In this document: piece after piece, positions 1-8,736 of the stretch
Numbering within the stretch: position 1 is the stretch's first letter
Layout: each line of letters opens with the position of its first letter
From: Rickettsiales bacterium
GTDB lineage: Bacteria; Pseudomonadota; Alphaproteobacteria; Methylaequorales; Methylaequoraceae
Reading direction: 5' to 3'
Length of the DNA stretch: 56,194 bases
NCBI GenBank assembly: GCA_002691145.1
Contig: NZHE01000023.1
Coordinates: forward strand, 331,338 to 387,531
The notes under the pieces: model-generated
The model's input: the letters and a program-made list of their open reading frames with translations, nothing else
Told to the model about the DNA's origin: nothing
Database searches by the model: none
Program-made: the position numbers and the translations under genes

Positions 1-60
1 TCTGGTGGTGGTCCCATATCACCTTCTGGTGGTGGTCCCATATCGCCCTCTGGTGGAGGA
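1..60. repeat. 24-bp tandem repeat coding for EGDMGPPP
   Basis: Two full 24-bp units plus a partial third differ mainly at silent positions (for example CACC against CGCC). They encode the octapeptide of the minus-strand gene and continue past the left edge of the window, so the copy number is unknown. Confidence 0.85.
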
Positions 61-413
61 GCGTAATCAGCACCTGTTTCAGTAAACTCGGTCATACCTG
101 TTGGAAAACCGTCCATAGGTCCATATTCTGAATCCATCGTTGCCATTGCAGAGTCACCTGCAGCATCAAATGCTTCATATGGATCTGCTCCATTTGCTAT
201 TGCCTCTGAATAGCCCTCGGATGCGGATGATGCCATGCTATCAACCATGTCCGGTGGCGCTCCCATTTCGGTCATAGTAGCACCTGCTACCTCAATTGCT
301 GAGGCGGCGGCATCAGCAGGGGAGGCACCAGATTCAATAGCATCATTATAAGCAGTTTCCGCCGCTGAACCAACTTGTTCAGCCATGTCAGCAAAAGTAT
401 AATCTTCGGCCAT
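1..413 (-). CDS. Repeat-rich acidic Ala/Gly/Pro protein, 3' end outside window
   Basis: The frame is open from the ATG at 411-413 to the window edge (137 codons seen). An AAGGAT ribosome-binding site lies about 6 bases upstream of the ATG, which fixes the start. Residues 1 to about 115 are rich in Ala, Ser, Asp, Glu and Met and look helical, with no signal peptide. The end seen in the window switches to a tandem octapeptide, EGDMGPPP, encoded by 24-bp DNA repeats at about 1-60. G+C is visibly higher than in neighbouring genes. It follows the TolC-like gene on the same strand after 93 bases. A leaderless, acidic, repeat-bearing protein next to a TolC homologue suggests a type I secretion substrate, but that is inference: the C-terminus, where the secretion signal would lie, is not in the window. 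No family recognised. Confidence 0.75.
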   Translation of the reverse strand, partial: MAEDYTFADMAEQVGSAAETAYNDAIESGASPADAAASAIEVAGATMTEMGAPPDMVDSMASSASEGYSEAIANGADPYEAFDAAGDSAMATMDSEYGPMDGFPTGMTEFTETGADYAPPPEGDMGPPPEGDMGPPP

Positions 414-506
414 TTTTTATCCTTGTTTTTAAGATTTGATCTGTTTTTACAAAAGTTTTTACATTTCAATATTACAATATTTTTGTTGAAAAATCAAAAA
501 TTACTT

Positions 507-1844
507 TTATTTTCCAACCAGATACTCTAAATTTATTAAACCGCAAGTTTTCAAGAGATCATATGAAGCGGTTAATAATTGAAATCTAGCGTTAATTAAA
601 TCAGCTTCTGCTTGAGTTAATTCTTTTTCTGCATCTAAAATATTAAGTGTTGTTCGAGTTCCTACACCAGCCTCTTGTGTTACTCCCTCTAACGCAACCT
701 CATTAGATTTTACAGATACCTTTAAGGACTCAATACTTGATTTTAAACTTAAGATTTTTTTCCATGAACTGTTAACCTTGTGAATTGTATTGATCTTTAG
801 ACTTTCAAGCTGTTCTAATGTAGCTAAAGAGGAATTTTTTGATTTTTCAATATTATAAAAATTATGTCCTTTATTAAATAAAGGTACTGACATCTCAGCA
901 GTAATTTCATATGAATCCTTTCTATTTATGGCTCTGGTGCTTTCTAGGTCTTTTCCATAGTTTGCTGATATACTAAATTCAGGTATAAATTCAAGCTGAT
1001 CTTTTTTTATATTTATTTCGCTATTTCGAAGTTTGTAATTTAGTGTAACAATATCAGGATTATTTTTAAGAGCTAATTTTTTTGAGTCTTCAATTGAATT
1101 AGGAAGTTTGGGTAATTCACCAAATTTAGCCCAATCTATGGGATTAGAGGATGTAATCTTATCATTTTTTGATGTGAACCAATTTAAATTGGGATTTCTT
1201 CCAACAACTGATTTAAATTCTGATACGGCAATTTCTAGATTATTTTCTTCTTCAATTCTTTTCGATTTTGCTGAAGCCAGTCGAGCTCTTGCTTGAAATA
1301 CATCTGTTTTGGTTACATCTCTGAAATCAAATCTTTTTTCAGTTGCATCCAACTTTTGCTCCAAATTACTTTCATTTTTAAACGCAACATCTAATAAAAA
1401 TCGTGTTTTTAATAAATTATAATATGCGATAGTTGCTCTATACAAAATGTCTTGTATGGTTGATTTGTTTTGAAACTTTCCAATTTCAAAGTTGTTATCT
1501 GCCTCTTTTAAATTTAAAAATCTTGTTGAGCCAATTGGTTGAGTTACAGTTAAATCAACTGAACTAGGATTTAATGCATTATAATTATAATTACTTGTAT
1601 CTGGGAGTGATTTGGTTACACTTCTTCCTTGTGTTAGTGTTAAATCTATAGATGGTAAAAAATCAGTTTTTGTTTTTTTTAAGTCTATTTGTTTAGTTTC
1701 TAGTTCATATATGCTTTTCGAAATATCTGGATAAAAATTATAAGCATCTATTAAAACATCATTTAATGTTTCAGATTGAATCTTTGATGAAAGAAATAAC
1801 GTAAAAAAAATGAATATTGCGTATGTGCTTAGTTTTTTTGTCAT
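507..1844 (-). CDS. tolC: TolC family outer membrane efflux/secretion channel
   Basis: This is the outer-membrane trimeric channel that works with an inner-membrane pump or type I secretion ABC transporter and a periplasmic adaptor. A signal peptide covers about residues 1-24. Two OEP-type helical repeats follow, at roughly 28-215 and 245-435. Near the C-terminus is the family hallmark VGTRTTLNILDAEKEL, followed by a helix like TolC residues AEADLINARFQL. At 445 aa it is slightly shorter than E. coli TolC. No pump or adaptor gene is visible in the window, so the partner is unknown. The only co-directional neighbour is the repeat protein downstream, a possible secreted client. The family call is firm; the use of the tolC symbol is by homology only. 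Confidence 0.9.
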   Translation of the reverse strand: MTKKLSTYAIFIFFTLFLSSKIQSETLNDVLIDAYNFYPDISKSIYELETKQIDLKKTKTDFLPSIDLTLTQGRSVTKSLPDTSNYNYNALNPSSVDLTVTQPIGSTRFLNLKEADNNFEIGKFQNKSTIQDILYRATIAYYNLLKTRFLLDVAFKNESNLEQKLDATEKRFDFRDVTKTDVFQARARLASAKSKRIEEENNLEIAVSEFKSVVGRNPNLNWFTSKNDKITSSNPIDWAKFGELPKLPNSIEDSKKLALKNNPDIVTLNYKLRNSEINIKKDQLEFIPEFSISANYGKDLESTRAINRKDSYEITAEMSVPLFNKGHNFYNIEKSKNSSLATLEQLESLKINTIHKVNSSWKKILSLKSSIESLKVSVKSNEVALEGVTQEAGVGTRTTLNILDAEKELTQAEADLINARFQLLTASYDLLKTCGLINLEYLVGK

Positions 1845-1945
1845 ACATCTATAGTGTTATATTATTTTTTTTAAAATTAGTGAATAAGATAAAAATTATT
1901 TTTTTCTTTAAATTAATATTTTAAAGTATTATAAAGCAAAAATGA

Positions 1946-2022
<77 letters not shown>

Positions 2023-2098
2023 TTTTTTTTGAAAGGTCTCAGATTTGCGTTTTTTCAATTATTATTATAAGGTTAAAAGTATATATAATGTTTAAATA

Positions 2099-2692
2099 AT
2101 GAGAGTTTTTTTAGTTTTACTAATATCCCTTTTTTCTACAAACTCATTTGCTGGGTACAAACAAGCCATAGATTTTTATAATAAAAAACAATTCCGCCAA
2201 TCGATAGTAGAGTTTAAAAAAGTTGCAAAAAATGACAAATTTGATCAAGATGAAAGAAACAATTCTATGTATAATCTAGCTGTAATTTACGATAATGGGT
2301 TAGGTATTCCAACAAATAAAAATGAGGCTTTAAAGTGGTATAAACTTGCGTCTGAAAATAATCATAAAATTGCTCAATTTAATTTAGGTTGGATATATTA
2401 TCATGGTGAAAACACTGAAAAAAACAACTTTGAGGCTTTTAAATTTTATAAAAAATCAGCTTTGCAAGGATATAGCAAAGCACAATTTAACCTAGGAATA
2501 TTATATTTCTTAGGTGAGGGGACTTTAAAAGATTATGTAGAGGCTTATAAATGGTTTAAGATTTCATCTTTAAACGGTGTCAAAGAATCTTTAAATTTTA
2601 TTCAAAAAGTAAAACCACTTTTGCATCAAGAAGAATTGGTAAAATCTGAAGAGTTAGTAAAGAATTGGGTTGAAGAAAGACATACTAAGTGA
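2099..2692 (+). CDS. Exported Sel1-repeat (TPR-like) protein
   Basis: A signal peptide (residues 1-18, ending in FA before GYKQ) precedes three Sel1-like repeats at about 53-86, 89-122 and 125-158. Each has the pattern A-x-x-NLG-x-x-Y-x-x-G-x-x-x-x-x-x-x-A-x-K-W/F-Y. Sel1 repeats form alpha-solenoids that mediate protein-protein contacts, so this is probably a periplasmic scaffold. The exact partner cannot be told from the sequence. It is 197 aa and stands alone between tRNA-Pro and a convergent small gene, with a perfect dyad after its stop. Confidence 0.85.
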   Translation: MRVFLVLLISLFSTNSFAGYKQAIDFYNKKQFRQSIVEFKKVAKNDKFDQDERNNSMYNLAVIYDNGLGIPTNKNEALKWYKLASENNHKIAQFNLGWIYYHGENTEKNNFEAFKFYKKSALQGYSKAQFNLGILYFLGEGTLKDYVEAYKWFKISSLNGVKESLNFIQKVKPLLHQEELVKSEELVKNWVEERHTK

Positions 2693-2790
2693 TATTCACA
2701 TAATGAATAATTAAAATAAATATAATAAATTTTACACATATCCTTTTTTTTTATATTATAATTACGTTGTATTTCCTCCCTAAGTTTATA

Positions 2791-2821
2791 ATAAGTACTG
2801 AATTTTAAATTCAGTACTTAT
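2791..2821. terminator. Perfect 15-bp dyad between convergent genes, likely bidirectional terminator
   Basis: AAGTACTGAATTT is followed after one base by its exact reverse complement, and the stem extends with A/T pairs to 15 bp. It lies between the Sel1 gene and the convergent minus-strand gene and includes the latter's stop codon. There is no strong U-tract on either side, so the terminator reading rests on position and symmetry. Confidence 0.5.
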
Positions 2822-3153
2822 TTACAGTAATATTTCACTATTTTTCTTGGGAAGTAATAAGTTATTTCCCTGATAAATAAATTATAAACTGAATAAGTTT
2901 CGTAAACATTATTTTTAAAAATTATTTCAGATGTATTAATGTGAAGAATTTCGTCATATTGAATACCTATTTGGGTCTCAATGATTTTTTTGTTTAGGTT
3001 TATTACTTTATAGATTGATTTGCTTAAAGTTTTATCAAAATCATCAATTTTTACACAATTTAGAGTTAAAATTTCTGATTTGACCTCTAAAAACAACATT
3101 TGAATTATAATAAATACTGTTGTAACTAGAAAAAATTTATTACGCATAATCAA
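2818..3153 (-). CDS. Small exported protein of unknown function
   Basis: 111 aa with an N-terminal hydrophobic segment (about residues 7-24) that reads as a signal peptide ending near KS before EILTL. The mature part, about 85 aa, has two Cys residues (CVK near the N-terminus and a C-terminal YYCK) that could form a disulfide in the periplasm. I recognise no domain. Met3 is an alternative start. It lies just downstream of tRNA-Arg on the same strand, with 6 bases between them, so it may be transcribed with the tRNA. Confidence 0.6.
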   Translation of the reverse strand: MIMRNKFFLVTTVFIIIQMLFLEVKSEILTLNCVKIDDFDKTLSKSIYKVINLNKKIIETQIGIQYDEILHINTSEIIFKNNVYETYSVYNLFIREITYYFPRKIVKYYCK

Positions 3154-3159
3154 TTCGTT

Positions 3160-3236
3160 TGGCGATCCCGGTACGATTCGAACGTACGACCTACTGCTTA
3201 GAAGGCAGTTGCTCTATCCAGCTGAGCTACGGGACC
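3160..3236 (-). tRNA. tRNA-Arg (anticodon TCT)
   Basis: The reverse complement gives a complete cloverleaf. Acceptor stem GGTCCCG pairs with CGGGATC (one G-T), the anticodon stem-loop is ACTGC-CTTCTAA-GCAGT, the T-arm contains GTTCGAATC, and CCA is encoded. Anticodon TCT reads AGA, the dominant Arg codon in most of this window. Confidence 0.97.
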
Positions 3237-3338
3237 AGATTAATTAATATTCGTTATAATGATAATACATTTACTTAATTTCAATTCAATATAAACTTAA
3301 CCAATACTAAAAACATATATTTCTAACATTAAATCTTA

Positions 3339-3599
3339 ATGGAACAATACATTACATATTTAGGTTTTTTTTCAGGTTTTTGCACGACATTTGCTTTTAT
3401 ACCTCAGTTGATTAAAGTATGGAAAACAAAAAGCGTGAAAGATATATCTATGAGGATGTTTTTAATTTTTTTTATTGGAGTTTTAGGATGGACAATTTAC
3501 GGATTTCTTATAAATGACAAACCAATGATTTTTGCAAATTTATCTACTTTAATTTTGGCATTTGGTATAATCATAGGAATATATAAGTTTGATAATTAG
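3339..3599 (+). CDS. SemiSWEET-type PQ-loop sugar transporter
   Basis: An 86-aa protein with three transmembrane helices, the normal size of a bacterial SemiSWEET, which dimerises in the inner membrane to move sugars. The diagnostic helix 1 motif GFCTTFAFIPQLIKVWKTKS includes the PQ pair, followed by DIS and helices FLIFFIGVLGWTIYGFL and ANLSTLILAFGIIIGIY. Substrate cannot be predicted. It stands alone, divergent from tRNA-Arg and convergent with the HDAC-like gene 3 bases away. Confidence 0.88.
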   Translation: MEQYITYLGFFSGFCTTFAFIPQLIKVWKTKSVKDISMRMFLIFFIGVLGWTIYGFLINDKPMIFANLSTLILAFGIIIGIYKFDN

Positions 3600-3602
3600 A
3601 AT

Positions 3603-4523
3603 TCAAACTAGTCTGTTTAAAGCCTTAATATGAGCAATGGTTGCTTTGGCATTTCCTTTAACATTATATCCACCCTCTAAAATTGATAAGATTCTTTTAT
3701 TACAAAATTTTTCAGCCATCATCATTACTAATTTGGTAAGCTCAATGAAGCCATTATCTGTAATTTCAAAGCAACCAAGTGTATCATTTATTCTACTATC
3801 AAAACCAGCTGATATTAAAATTAATTCAGGCATGAAAGCTTCAACTTTAGGCACTAAAATTTCTTTATATGTTTTTAATATCAATTCATCGGAGGTTCCA
3901 CATGGTAAATGAATATTCACATTTAATCCTTTCCCCTTACCTTCGCCAATTTTCTTTGGATCTCCGGTGCCAGGATAGGCATAGAGATCGTGTGTTGAAA
4001 AAAATAAAATATTCGGATCACTGTAAAACATATGTTCTGTTGAATTTCCATGATGATAATCCCAGTCAATAATTAAAATTTTTTTTATTTTATATTTAAT
4101 TTGTGCATATTTTGCAGCGATGGCAATTGTATTGTAATAGCAAAAACCCTCCTCTCTTCCTGTATTGAGAGCATGGTGCCCAGGAGGTCTTACTGGACAA
4201 AAGATGCTTTCAACTTTTTTATCAAAAATTTTATCTAATCCACTCAAGGCTGCATTTACAGCAGAAAAGGCAACTTTGTGTGGAAGTGGATAGTTTTGTT
4301 CAATTAATCTTATGTGTTCATTTGAATGAATTTGTTTTACCCATGTGGTCAAATCATTTTTTTTTTCGAAATTTAAAATTACATTATCAAAATTGTTATT
4401 TATCAATTCTTTGTAAATATATTTCACTCTATCAGGGGATTCAGGATGTTCATTTGAGAGATGATATTTCAAAAAAATTGGATCATACATAACATTACTG
4501 GTAAATTTTACCAATTTACGCAA
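3603..4523 (-). CDS. Histone deacetylase family (acetylpolyamine/acetoin-type) amidohydrolase
   Basis: Zn-dependent deacetylase of the arginase/HDAC fold, 306 aa. Visible signatures: RPPGHHA (112-118, catalytic His pair), WDYHHGN (154-160, Zn ligands Asp155 and His157), ISAGFD (third ligand Asp242) and EGGYN (catalytic-region Tyr286). These are all the residues needed for activity. Bacterial relatives remove acetyl groups from small molecules such as acetylpolyamines; histones are not the target. Substrate here is not determinable, and neighbours give no pathway hint. Confidence 0.9.
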   Translation of the reverse strand: MRKLVKFTSNVMYDPIFLKYHLSNEHPESPDRVKYIYKELINNNFDNVILNFEKKNDLTTWVKQIHSNEHIRLIEQNYPLPHKVAFSAVNAALSGLDKIFDKKVESIFCPVRPPGHHALNTGREEGFCYYNTIAIAAKYAQIKYKIKKILIIDWDYHHGNSTEHMFYSDPNILFFSTHDLYAYPGTGDPKKIGEGKGKGLNVNIHLPCGTSDELILKTYKEILVPKVEAFMPELILISAGFDSRINDTLGCFEITDNGFIELTKLVMMMAEKFCNKRILSILEGGYNVKGNAKATIAHIKALNRLV

Positions 4524-4550
4524 CTTTTCTTTAGCATTTAAAAAAATATC

Positions 4551-4600
4551 AAAAAAAAAAAAGAAAAAAGAAAGAAAATTTTTATAAACTTTCTTTTTCT
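4551..4600 (-). terminator. AT-only intrinsic terminator-like hairpin
   Basis: On the minus strand AAAAAGAAAG pairs with CTTTCTTTTT across a 14-base loop, then comes a long T-rich tract that includes a run of 12 T. It sits just after the fasciclin stop codon and before the HDAC-like gene, so it would end the fasciclin transcript. The stem is weak because it is nearly all A/T. Confidence 0.5.
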
Positions 4601-4628
4601 TAATATTTCTTTGTATTTCACAAACATA

Positions 4629-5222
4629 TTATCTAGACTTTAAAGACGATTTCCAAAGATTTAATTCTTGTTCGTTTCTCATGCAACATGAAGTTATTGG
4701 AAATGATTTTTGTAGGTTTTCACTAAGTCTGTCATCTTCAATACTTGGTTGAACAAACATAACACAAGCTATGCTATGAATTACTCCGTTCTTGGCTGAA
4801 TAGTCTTCATTTATAACGACCATATCCTTAACGTAAAGCTGATTTTCATTAAACAATTGTAATGGTTTATTGCTAACTGTTATCTCATTTGATATTTCAT
4901 TCAAATTTTTGCTAGATTTTTTTCCAATTAAAATATGGTCCATCAATAAATTTCTTATCAACGGTATGTTATCAAATAAATTTTTATTTACTTTTTTTAG
5001 TTCATCAAAAGCTTCATTATTAGGAGCAAATATAGTCCAATTCCACGCTGTATTTTTATCAAGTATTTGATCAAGTTGGGATAATTTAAGGTACTTGTTA
5101 AATTCACTTAAATTTTGGTTTTTTCTAATGACATCAATAATAGTTATATTATTTATATTTTCAGATTTAGAAAAATTAAAATTTAATAATAATATAAAAA
5201 ATAAAATGAACGCCCTAATCAT
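4629..5222 (-). CDS. Exported fasciclin (FAS1) domain protein
   Basis: A signal peptide (about residues 1-20) precedes one FAS1 domain spanning about 27-160. Family hallmarks are WTIFAPNNEAFDEL, LLMDHILIGK and the closing NGVIHSIACVMFV, which corresponds to the usual NGVIHVID motif. FAS1 domains mediate adhesion or surface binding. The C-terminal tail adds about 35 residues with a Cys-Cys pair. It lies 41 bases after cutA on the same strand. Confidence 0.85.
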   Translation of the reverse strand: MIRAFILFFILLLNFNFSKSENINNITIIDVIRKNQNLSEFNKYLKLSQLDQILDKNTAWNWTIFAPNNEAFDELKKVNKNLFDNIPLIRNLLMDHILIGKKSSKNLNEISNEITVSNKPLQLFNENQLYVKDMVVINEDYSAKNGVIHSIACVMFVQPSIEDDRLSENLQKSFPITSCCMRNEQELNLWKSSLKSR

Positions 5223-5263
5223 TAAATTTTATTCTAAATTTTATATAAAAAATGTAAATAATT

Positions 5264-5581
5264 TTAAATTTTTTTTTTCTCTATCCATGCTAAATACTTT
5301 TCGTTGGTATTTTTGGTCTCTAGTTTTGTAATAAATGGAATTTTATAAGGGTGGTGTTCTTCTAAAAAATTCATAATTCTTAAAGAAGAAACTGTGGTTT
5401 TAATAAAGATTCCGACTTCTTTACTTTCAATTACTTTTTTTTCTTCTAAATAGAAACTTTCAATATTATTTATAAAATTAATGCAAACAGCTAAATTATT
5501 TTCTAATAAGGTAATTGCTAGATTTTTTGCTTCTTCACGTGTGGAACATAGGGTATAAAAAATTGATATTTGTTTTTTCAT
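5264..5581 (-). CDS. cutA: CutA1-family divalent-ion tolerance protein
   Basis: 105 aa, the usual CutA length. The conserved core is visible: FYTLCSTREEAKNLA at the N-terminus, NLAVCINFI, then EEHHPYKIPFI near residue 80, matching the EHPYEVP motif of the trimer. CutA forms stable trimers; its role in metal tolerance in E. coli is debated. It sits upstream of the fasciclin gene on the same strand and divergent from the ABC exporter. Confidence 0.92.
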   Translation of the reverse strand: MKKQISIFYTLCSTREEAKNLAITLLENNLAVCINFINNIESFYLEEKKVIESKEVGIFIKTTVSSLRIMNFLEEHHPYKIPFITKLETKNTNEKYLAWIEKKKI

Positions 5582-5671
5582 ATGTTTAAGATTTTATTTA
5601 TATTTGATTTTTCAAATTTTTAAACAAATATATATAATATGTAACTTAAATTCATTTTTAAATTTTGATAT

Positions 5672-6586
5672 ATGAAATTTGCTATAGAAATAAAAGATGT
5701 GAGTAAAACATATGAAAATGGGTTTAAGGCACTAACATCTATCAATCTCAATGTTAAAAGTGGCGAGATTTTCGCACTTCTAGGACCTAATGGGGCTGGT
5801 AAAACAACCTTAATTAATTTAATATGCGGGATTGTAAAAAATAGTTCAGGAGAGGTCAAAATATATGGATTTGATCATATTAAAGATTATAGAAAAGCAA
5901 GATCTTTTGTCGGTTTAGTTCCTCAAGAATTGACAACCGACACTTTCGAAAAAGTTTGGAATACAATAAAATTCAGTAGAGGGTTATTTGGAAAAAAAAT
6001 TTCGGTAGAATACTTAGAAAATGTTTTAAAACAACTTGCCTTATTTGAAAAAAAAGAACTTCAAATTAGGACATTATCTGGAGGAATGAAGAGAAGGGTT
6101 ATGATTGCCAAGGCTTTGTCGCATGAACCAAAAATACTTTTTTTGGATGAACCATCAGCAGGAGTAGATGTTGAATTAAGAAAATCTATGTGGAAATTAG
6201 TAAAAAAACTTAGAAATTCAGGAGTAACAATTATATTAACAACGCACTACATTGAAGAGGCAGAAGAAATGGCTGACAGAGTTGGTGTAATTAATCATGG
6301 AAAATTATTAATAATTGAGGAAAAAAAAAAATTAATGAAAAAATTTGGAAAAAAAGAACTTATAATTAGTTTAATGTCTAAATTAGAGTTTGTTTGCGAA
6401 GAATTAAAAAAATTTAATTTAAAACTTTCAAAAAATAAAAAAGAGCTTGTGTTAGGAGAACAGTTTAATGACGAAGTAATTTTAAAAATACTATCAATTT
6501 TAAAGAAAAAGAAAATTAAATATGTTGATTTAAACATTAGAAAAAATTCTTTAGAAGATATTTTTGTAAAATTAATAGAAAAATGA
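5672..6586 (+). CDS. yadG: ABC-2 type exporter ATP-binding protein (YadG-like)
   Basis: 304 aa. Walker [11 protein letters not shown]-loop VPQEL, signature LSGGMKRR, Walker [13 protein letters not shown] and H-loop [10 protein letters not shown] are all intact. The Lys-rich C-terminal extension (about 220-304) is typical of the DrrA/YadG group. It overlaps the permease gene by 4 bases (ATGA), so the two are translationally coupled and form one exporter. The substrate is unknown; E. coli YadGH is also uncharacterised. An A11 tract near the middle stays in frame. Confidence 0.9.
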   Translation: MKFAIEIKDVSKTYENGFKALTSINLNVKSGEIFALLGPNGAGKTTLINLICGIVKNSSGEVKIYGFDHIKDYRKARSFVGLVPQELTTDTFEKVWNTIKFSRGLFGKKISVEYLENVLKQLALFEKKELQIRTLSGGMKRRVMIAKALSHEPKILFLDEPSAGVDVELRKSMWKLVKKLRNSGVTIILTTHYIEEAEEMADRVGVINHGKLLIIEEKKKLMKKFGKKELIISLMSKLEFVCEELKKFNLKLSKNKKELVLGEQFNDEVILKILSILKKKKIKYVDLNIRKNSLEDIFVKLIEK

Positions 6587-7344
6587 ATACAAGAGGGGTT
6601 ATTGCTATTTACAAATTTGAAATGCATAGGACATTTAGAACTTTGTTCCAAAGCATTGCATCTCCTGTGATTTCTACAATACTTTATTTTATTGTCTTTG
6701 GATCTGCTATTGGGAGTAATATTGGAAAGATTGATGATATTGAATATGCTGCATTCATTATTCCAGGCCTAATAATGTTAACTGTTTTAAGTCAGAGTGT
6801 TTCTAATGCTTCTTTCGGAATTTATTTTCCTAAATTTACTGGAACCGTATATGAAATATTATCAGCTCCAATCTCTTTTATAGAAATCACTTTGGGGTAT
6901 GTTGGAGCTGCTGCTACAAAGTCATTTGTTGTAGGTGTAATTGTTTTAATAACATCAAGTATTTTTATTAATTTTCAAATTCTTCACCCTTTTTGGATGT
7001 TTTTTTTTCTTTTTTTAACATGTATCACATTCAGTTTATTGGGTTTTATTATAGGTATATGGGCAGATGGATTTGATAAGTTACAATTGATACCGCTTTT
7101 AATAATCACACCACTTACGTTTTTAGGAGGCAGTTTTTACTCAATTAAAATGTTGCCAGAGTTCTGGCAAAAAATTTCCTTATTAAATCCTATTGCATAT
7201 CTTGTGAGCGGATTTAGATGGAGTTTTTACGAGAGCAATGATGTAACCTTAAGTAAAAGTATTTTTGTAATCTTATTTTTTCTTCTAGCAGGATTTATTA
7301 TTTTGGGTTGGATATTTAAAACTGGTTATAAACTTAAAAACTAA
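6583..7344 (+). CDS. yadH: ABC-2 type exporter permease (YadH-like)
   Basis: 253 aa inner-membrane permease with about six transmembrane helices and the ABC-2 signature around [20 protein letters not shown] and [13 protein letters not shown]. Length and motifs match YadH (about 256 aa). The ATG overlaps the ATPase stop. The MFS gene follows with no gap, so ATPase, permease and MFS probably form one operon. Confidence 0.9.
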   Translation: MNTRGVIAIYKFEMHRTFRTLFQSIASPVISTILYFIVFGSAIGSNIGKIDDIEYAAFIIPGLIMLTVLSQSVSNASFGIYFPKFTGTVYEILSAPISFIEITLGYVGAAATKSFVVGVIVLITSSIFINFQILHPFWMFFFLFLTCITFSLLGFIIGIWADGFDKLQLIPLLIITPLTFLGGSFYSIKMLPEFWQKISLLNPIAYLVSGFRWSFYESNDVTLSKSIFVILFFLLAGFIILGWIFKTGYKLKN

Positions 7345-8505
7345 ATGCTCAAAAATATAAATGATGAGTCTATTCTGATAATATGTGGGATTTGTATTGC
7401 TATTATATCAATTGGTGTGGGCAGGTTTATCTACACTCCAATTATTCCAGATATGCAAGAGAGCTTGGACTATAAATCTTCAACTATAGGTTTGATTGCA
7501 TCGTTTAATTATTTAGGATATTTAATAGGCTCTTTATTTTCAATTTTTTATCAAGCAAATATTTTCAATAGGTACTATATATATCTCTTTACCCTGGTAT
7601 CTATTTTTTCAACAATTTCAATCGGAATTACAACAAACTTAGAATCAATCATTATTTTCAGATTTTTTAATGGAATTTCGAGTGCAATTATTTTTATAAT
7701 TATTACAAGTATCATATTCTCAATTATTAATTCTAAAAATAAAATGATCCATTTTTCAGGAATTGGATTAGGTATAATTTTAAGTTCTATATTAATTTTC
7801 CTATTAAATCTATTAAATGTAAGTTGGAGAATATATTGGATCTCAGGTGGACTGATGATGTTATTTACATCATTTCCTCTATTATTTTTAAACTTTAAAG
7901 TACTAAAAAAAATAAATAAAACAGAAATTTTTTTTGTTAAAACCAATAATAAACTAGATTTCATATTGATTTCTTTAGGTTATTGTTTTTTTGGTTTAGG
8001 GTACATAATTTTTGGAACATTCATTGCTGTTATGACAAGAAATTATACAGAAATTAGTTATTTTGAATATGTGTGTTGGTTTATAGTAGGTTGTTCAGCA
8101 ATCCCGGCTGCCTCATTCTTTTATACTTTAGGTGAAAAAATTGATTTAGATAGATCTTTATTTTTAGCTAGCCTAATTTGTTCTTTGGGAACATTAATAC
8201 TTGTTATAGATACTAATTATTTATTAATTATTGTAGCTTGTTTACTTTTTGGATTTGGTGTTCCAGGAGTGGTAGGTCTTGTCTTGTTCGAAGGTGAAAA
8301 AAGATTCAAGACTAAACATAAGTTATCTGTGCCGATATTAACCTTTGCATTTAGTATTGGTCAAATAATTGGTCCTTATTTAAGTGGGATATTGATTGAT
8401 GGTAGTAATCACTATAACAAATCTCTTATGTTATCATCAATTTCACTAACTCTAGGTTCAATCCTAATGCTAAAAAGTTCAAGGTTTAAAATGAATCTAA
8501 GATGA
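7345..8505 (+). CDS. MFS transporter, YbfB/YjiJ family
   Basis: 386 aa with about 12 hydrophobic helices. Helix 1 carries the family motif ISIGVGRFIYTPIIPDMQ, the usual GRFAYTPLLP of YbfB/YjiJ proteins. A typical MFS loop and the C-terminal GQIIGPYLSGILIDG are present. It starts immediately after the yadH stop. Substrate is unknown. pqqA follows 74 bases later but has its own promoter-like sequence. Confidence 0.85.
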   Translation: MLKNINDESILIICGICIAIISIGVGRFIYTPIIPDMQESLDYKSSTIGLIASFNYLGYLIGSLFSIFYQANIFNRYYIYLFTLVSIFSTISIGITTNLESIIIFRFFNGISSAIIFIIITSIIFSIINSKNKMIHFSGIGLGIILSSILIFLLNLLNVSWRIYWISGGLMMLFTSFPLLFLNFKVLKKINKTEIFFVKTNNKLDFILISLGYCFFGLGYIIFGTFIAVMTRNYTEISYFEYVCWFIVGCSAIPAASFFYTLGEKIDLDRSLFLASLICSLGTLILVIDTNYLLIIVACLLFGFGVPGVVGLVLFEGEKRFKTKHKLSVPILTFAFSIGQIIGPYLSGILIDGSNHYNKSLMLSSISLTLGSILMLKSSRFKMNLR

Positions 8506-8524
8506 ATCATTAACTCAGAGTTTG

Positions 8525-8554
8525 TTAAGACTAGGAGTGTATAAAGGCTATAAT
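8525..8554 (+). promoter_or_regulatory. Candidate sigma70 promoter for pqqA
   Basis: A perfect TATAAT at 8549-8554 has TTAAGA at 8525-8530 with an 18-base spacer, and is followed 25 bases later by the pqqA start codon. The minus-35 element is a weak match; the minus-10 element is exact. Confidence 0.5.
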
Positions 8555-8579
8555 GTTAATATTTTTAAAGGAAAAATAA

Positions 8580-8657
8580 ATGGCTTGGAATACACCAAAA
8601 ATATCTGAAATTTCAGTAGGTTTAGAAATCAATTCTTATGCATGTGCTGAGAAGTAG
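8580..8657 (+). CDS. pqqA: PQQ precursor peptide PqqA
   Basis: A 25-residue ORF preceded by AAAGGA seven bases before the ATG. Key residues: Trp3, Pro6, then SEISVGLEINSYACAE. The precursor glutamate and tyrosine that PqqE cross-links to build pyrroloquinoline quinone fall at Glu16 and Tyr20, the same numbering as the classical Methylorubrum peptide, with the conserved SE-I-x-VG-x-E-x-x-SY-x-x-AE spacing. It has its own promoter-like sequence and terminator and no pqqB, C, D or E in the window, so the maturation genes must lie elsewhere if the pathway is complete. Cys22 is unusual for the position but outside the modified pair. Confidence 0.93.
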   Translation: MAWNTPKISEISVGLEINSYACAEK

Positions 8658-8675
8658 TTCTAACTTATTAATGTT

Positions 8676-8715
8676 TTAAAAAAAAAGCCTGACCTTTTTG
8701 TTGGGCTTTTTTTTT
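8676..8715 (+). terminator. Intrinsic terminator after pqqA
   Basis: AAAAAAGCC pairs with GGCTTTTTT around a loop of about 14 bases, and the T-tract continues after the stem. It lies 18 bases past the pqqA stop and isolates it from the lipoprotein gene downstream. Confidence 0.85.
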
Positions 8716-8736
8716 ATTTGAAAGTATTATTTTGGA

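Noticed and set aside
287-469. 60-aa minus-strand frame overlapping the first gene
   Set aside because: Shadow of the repeat protein in another frame; the true frame has a ribosome-binding site and runs to the edge.
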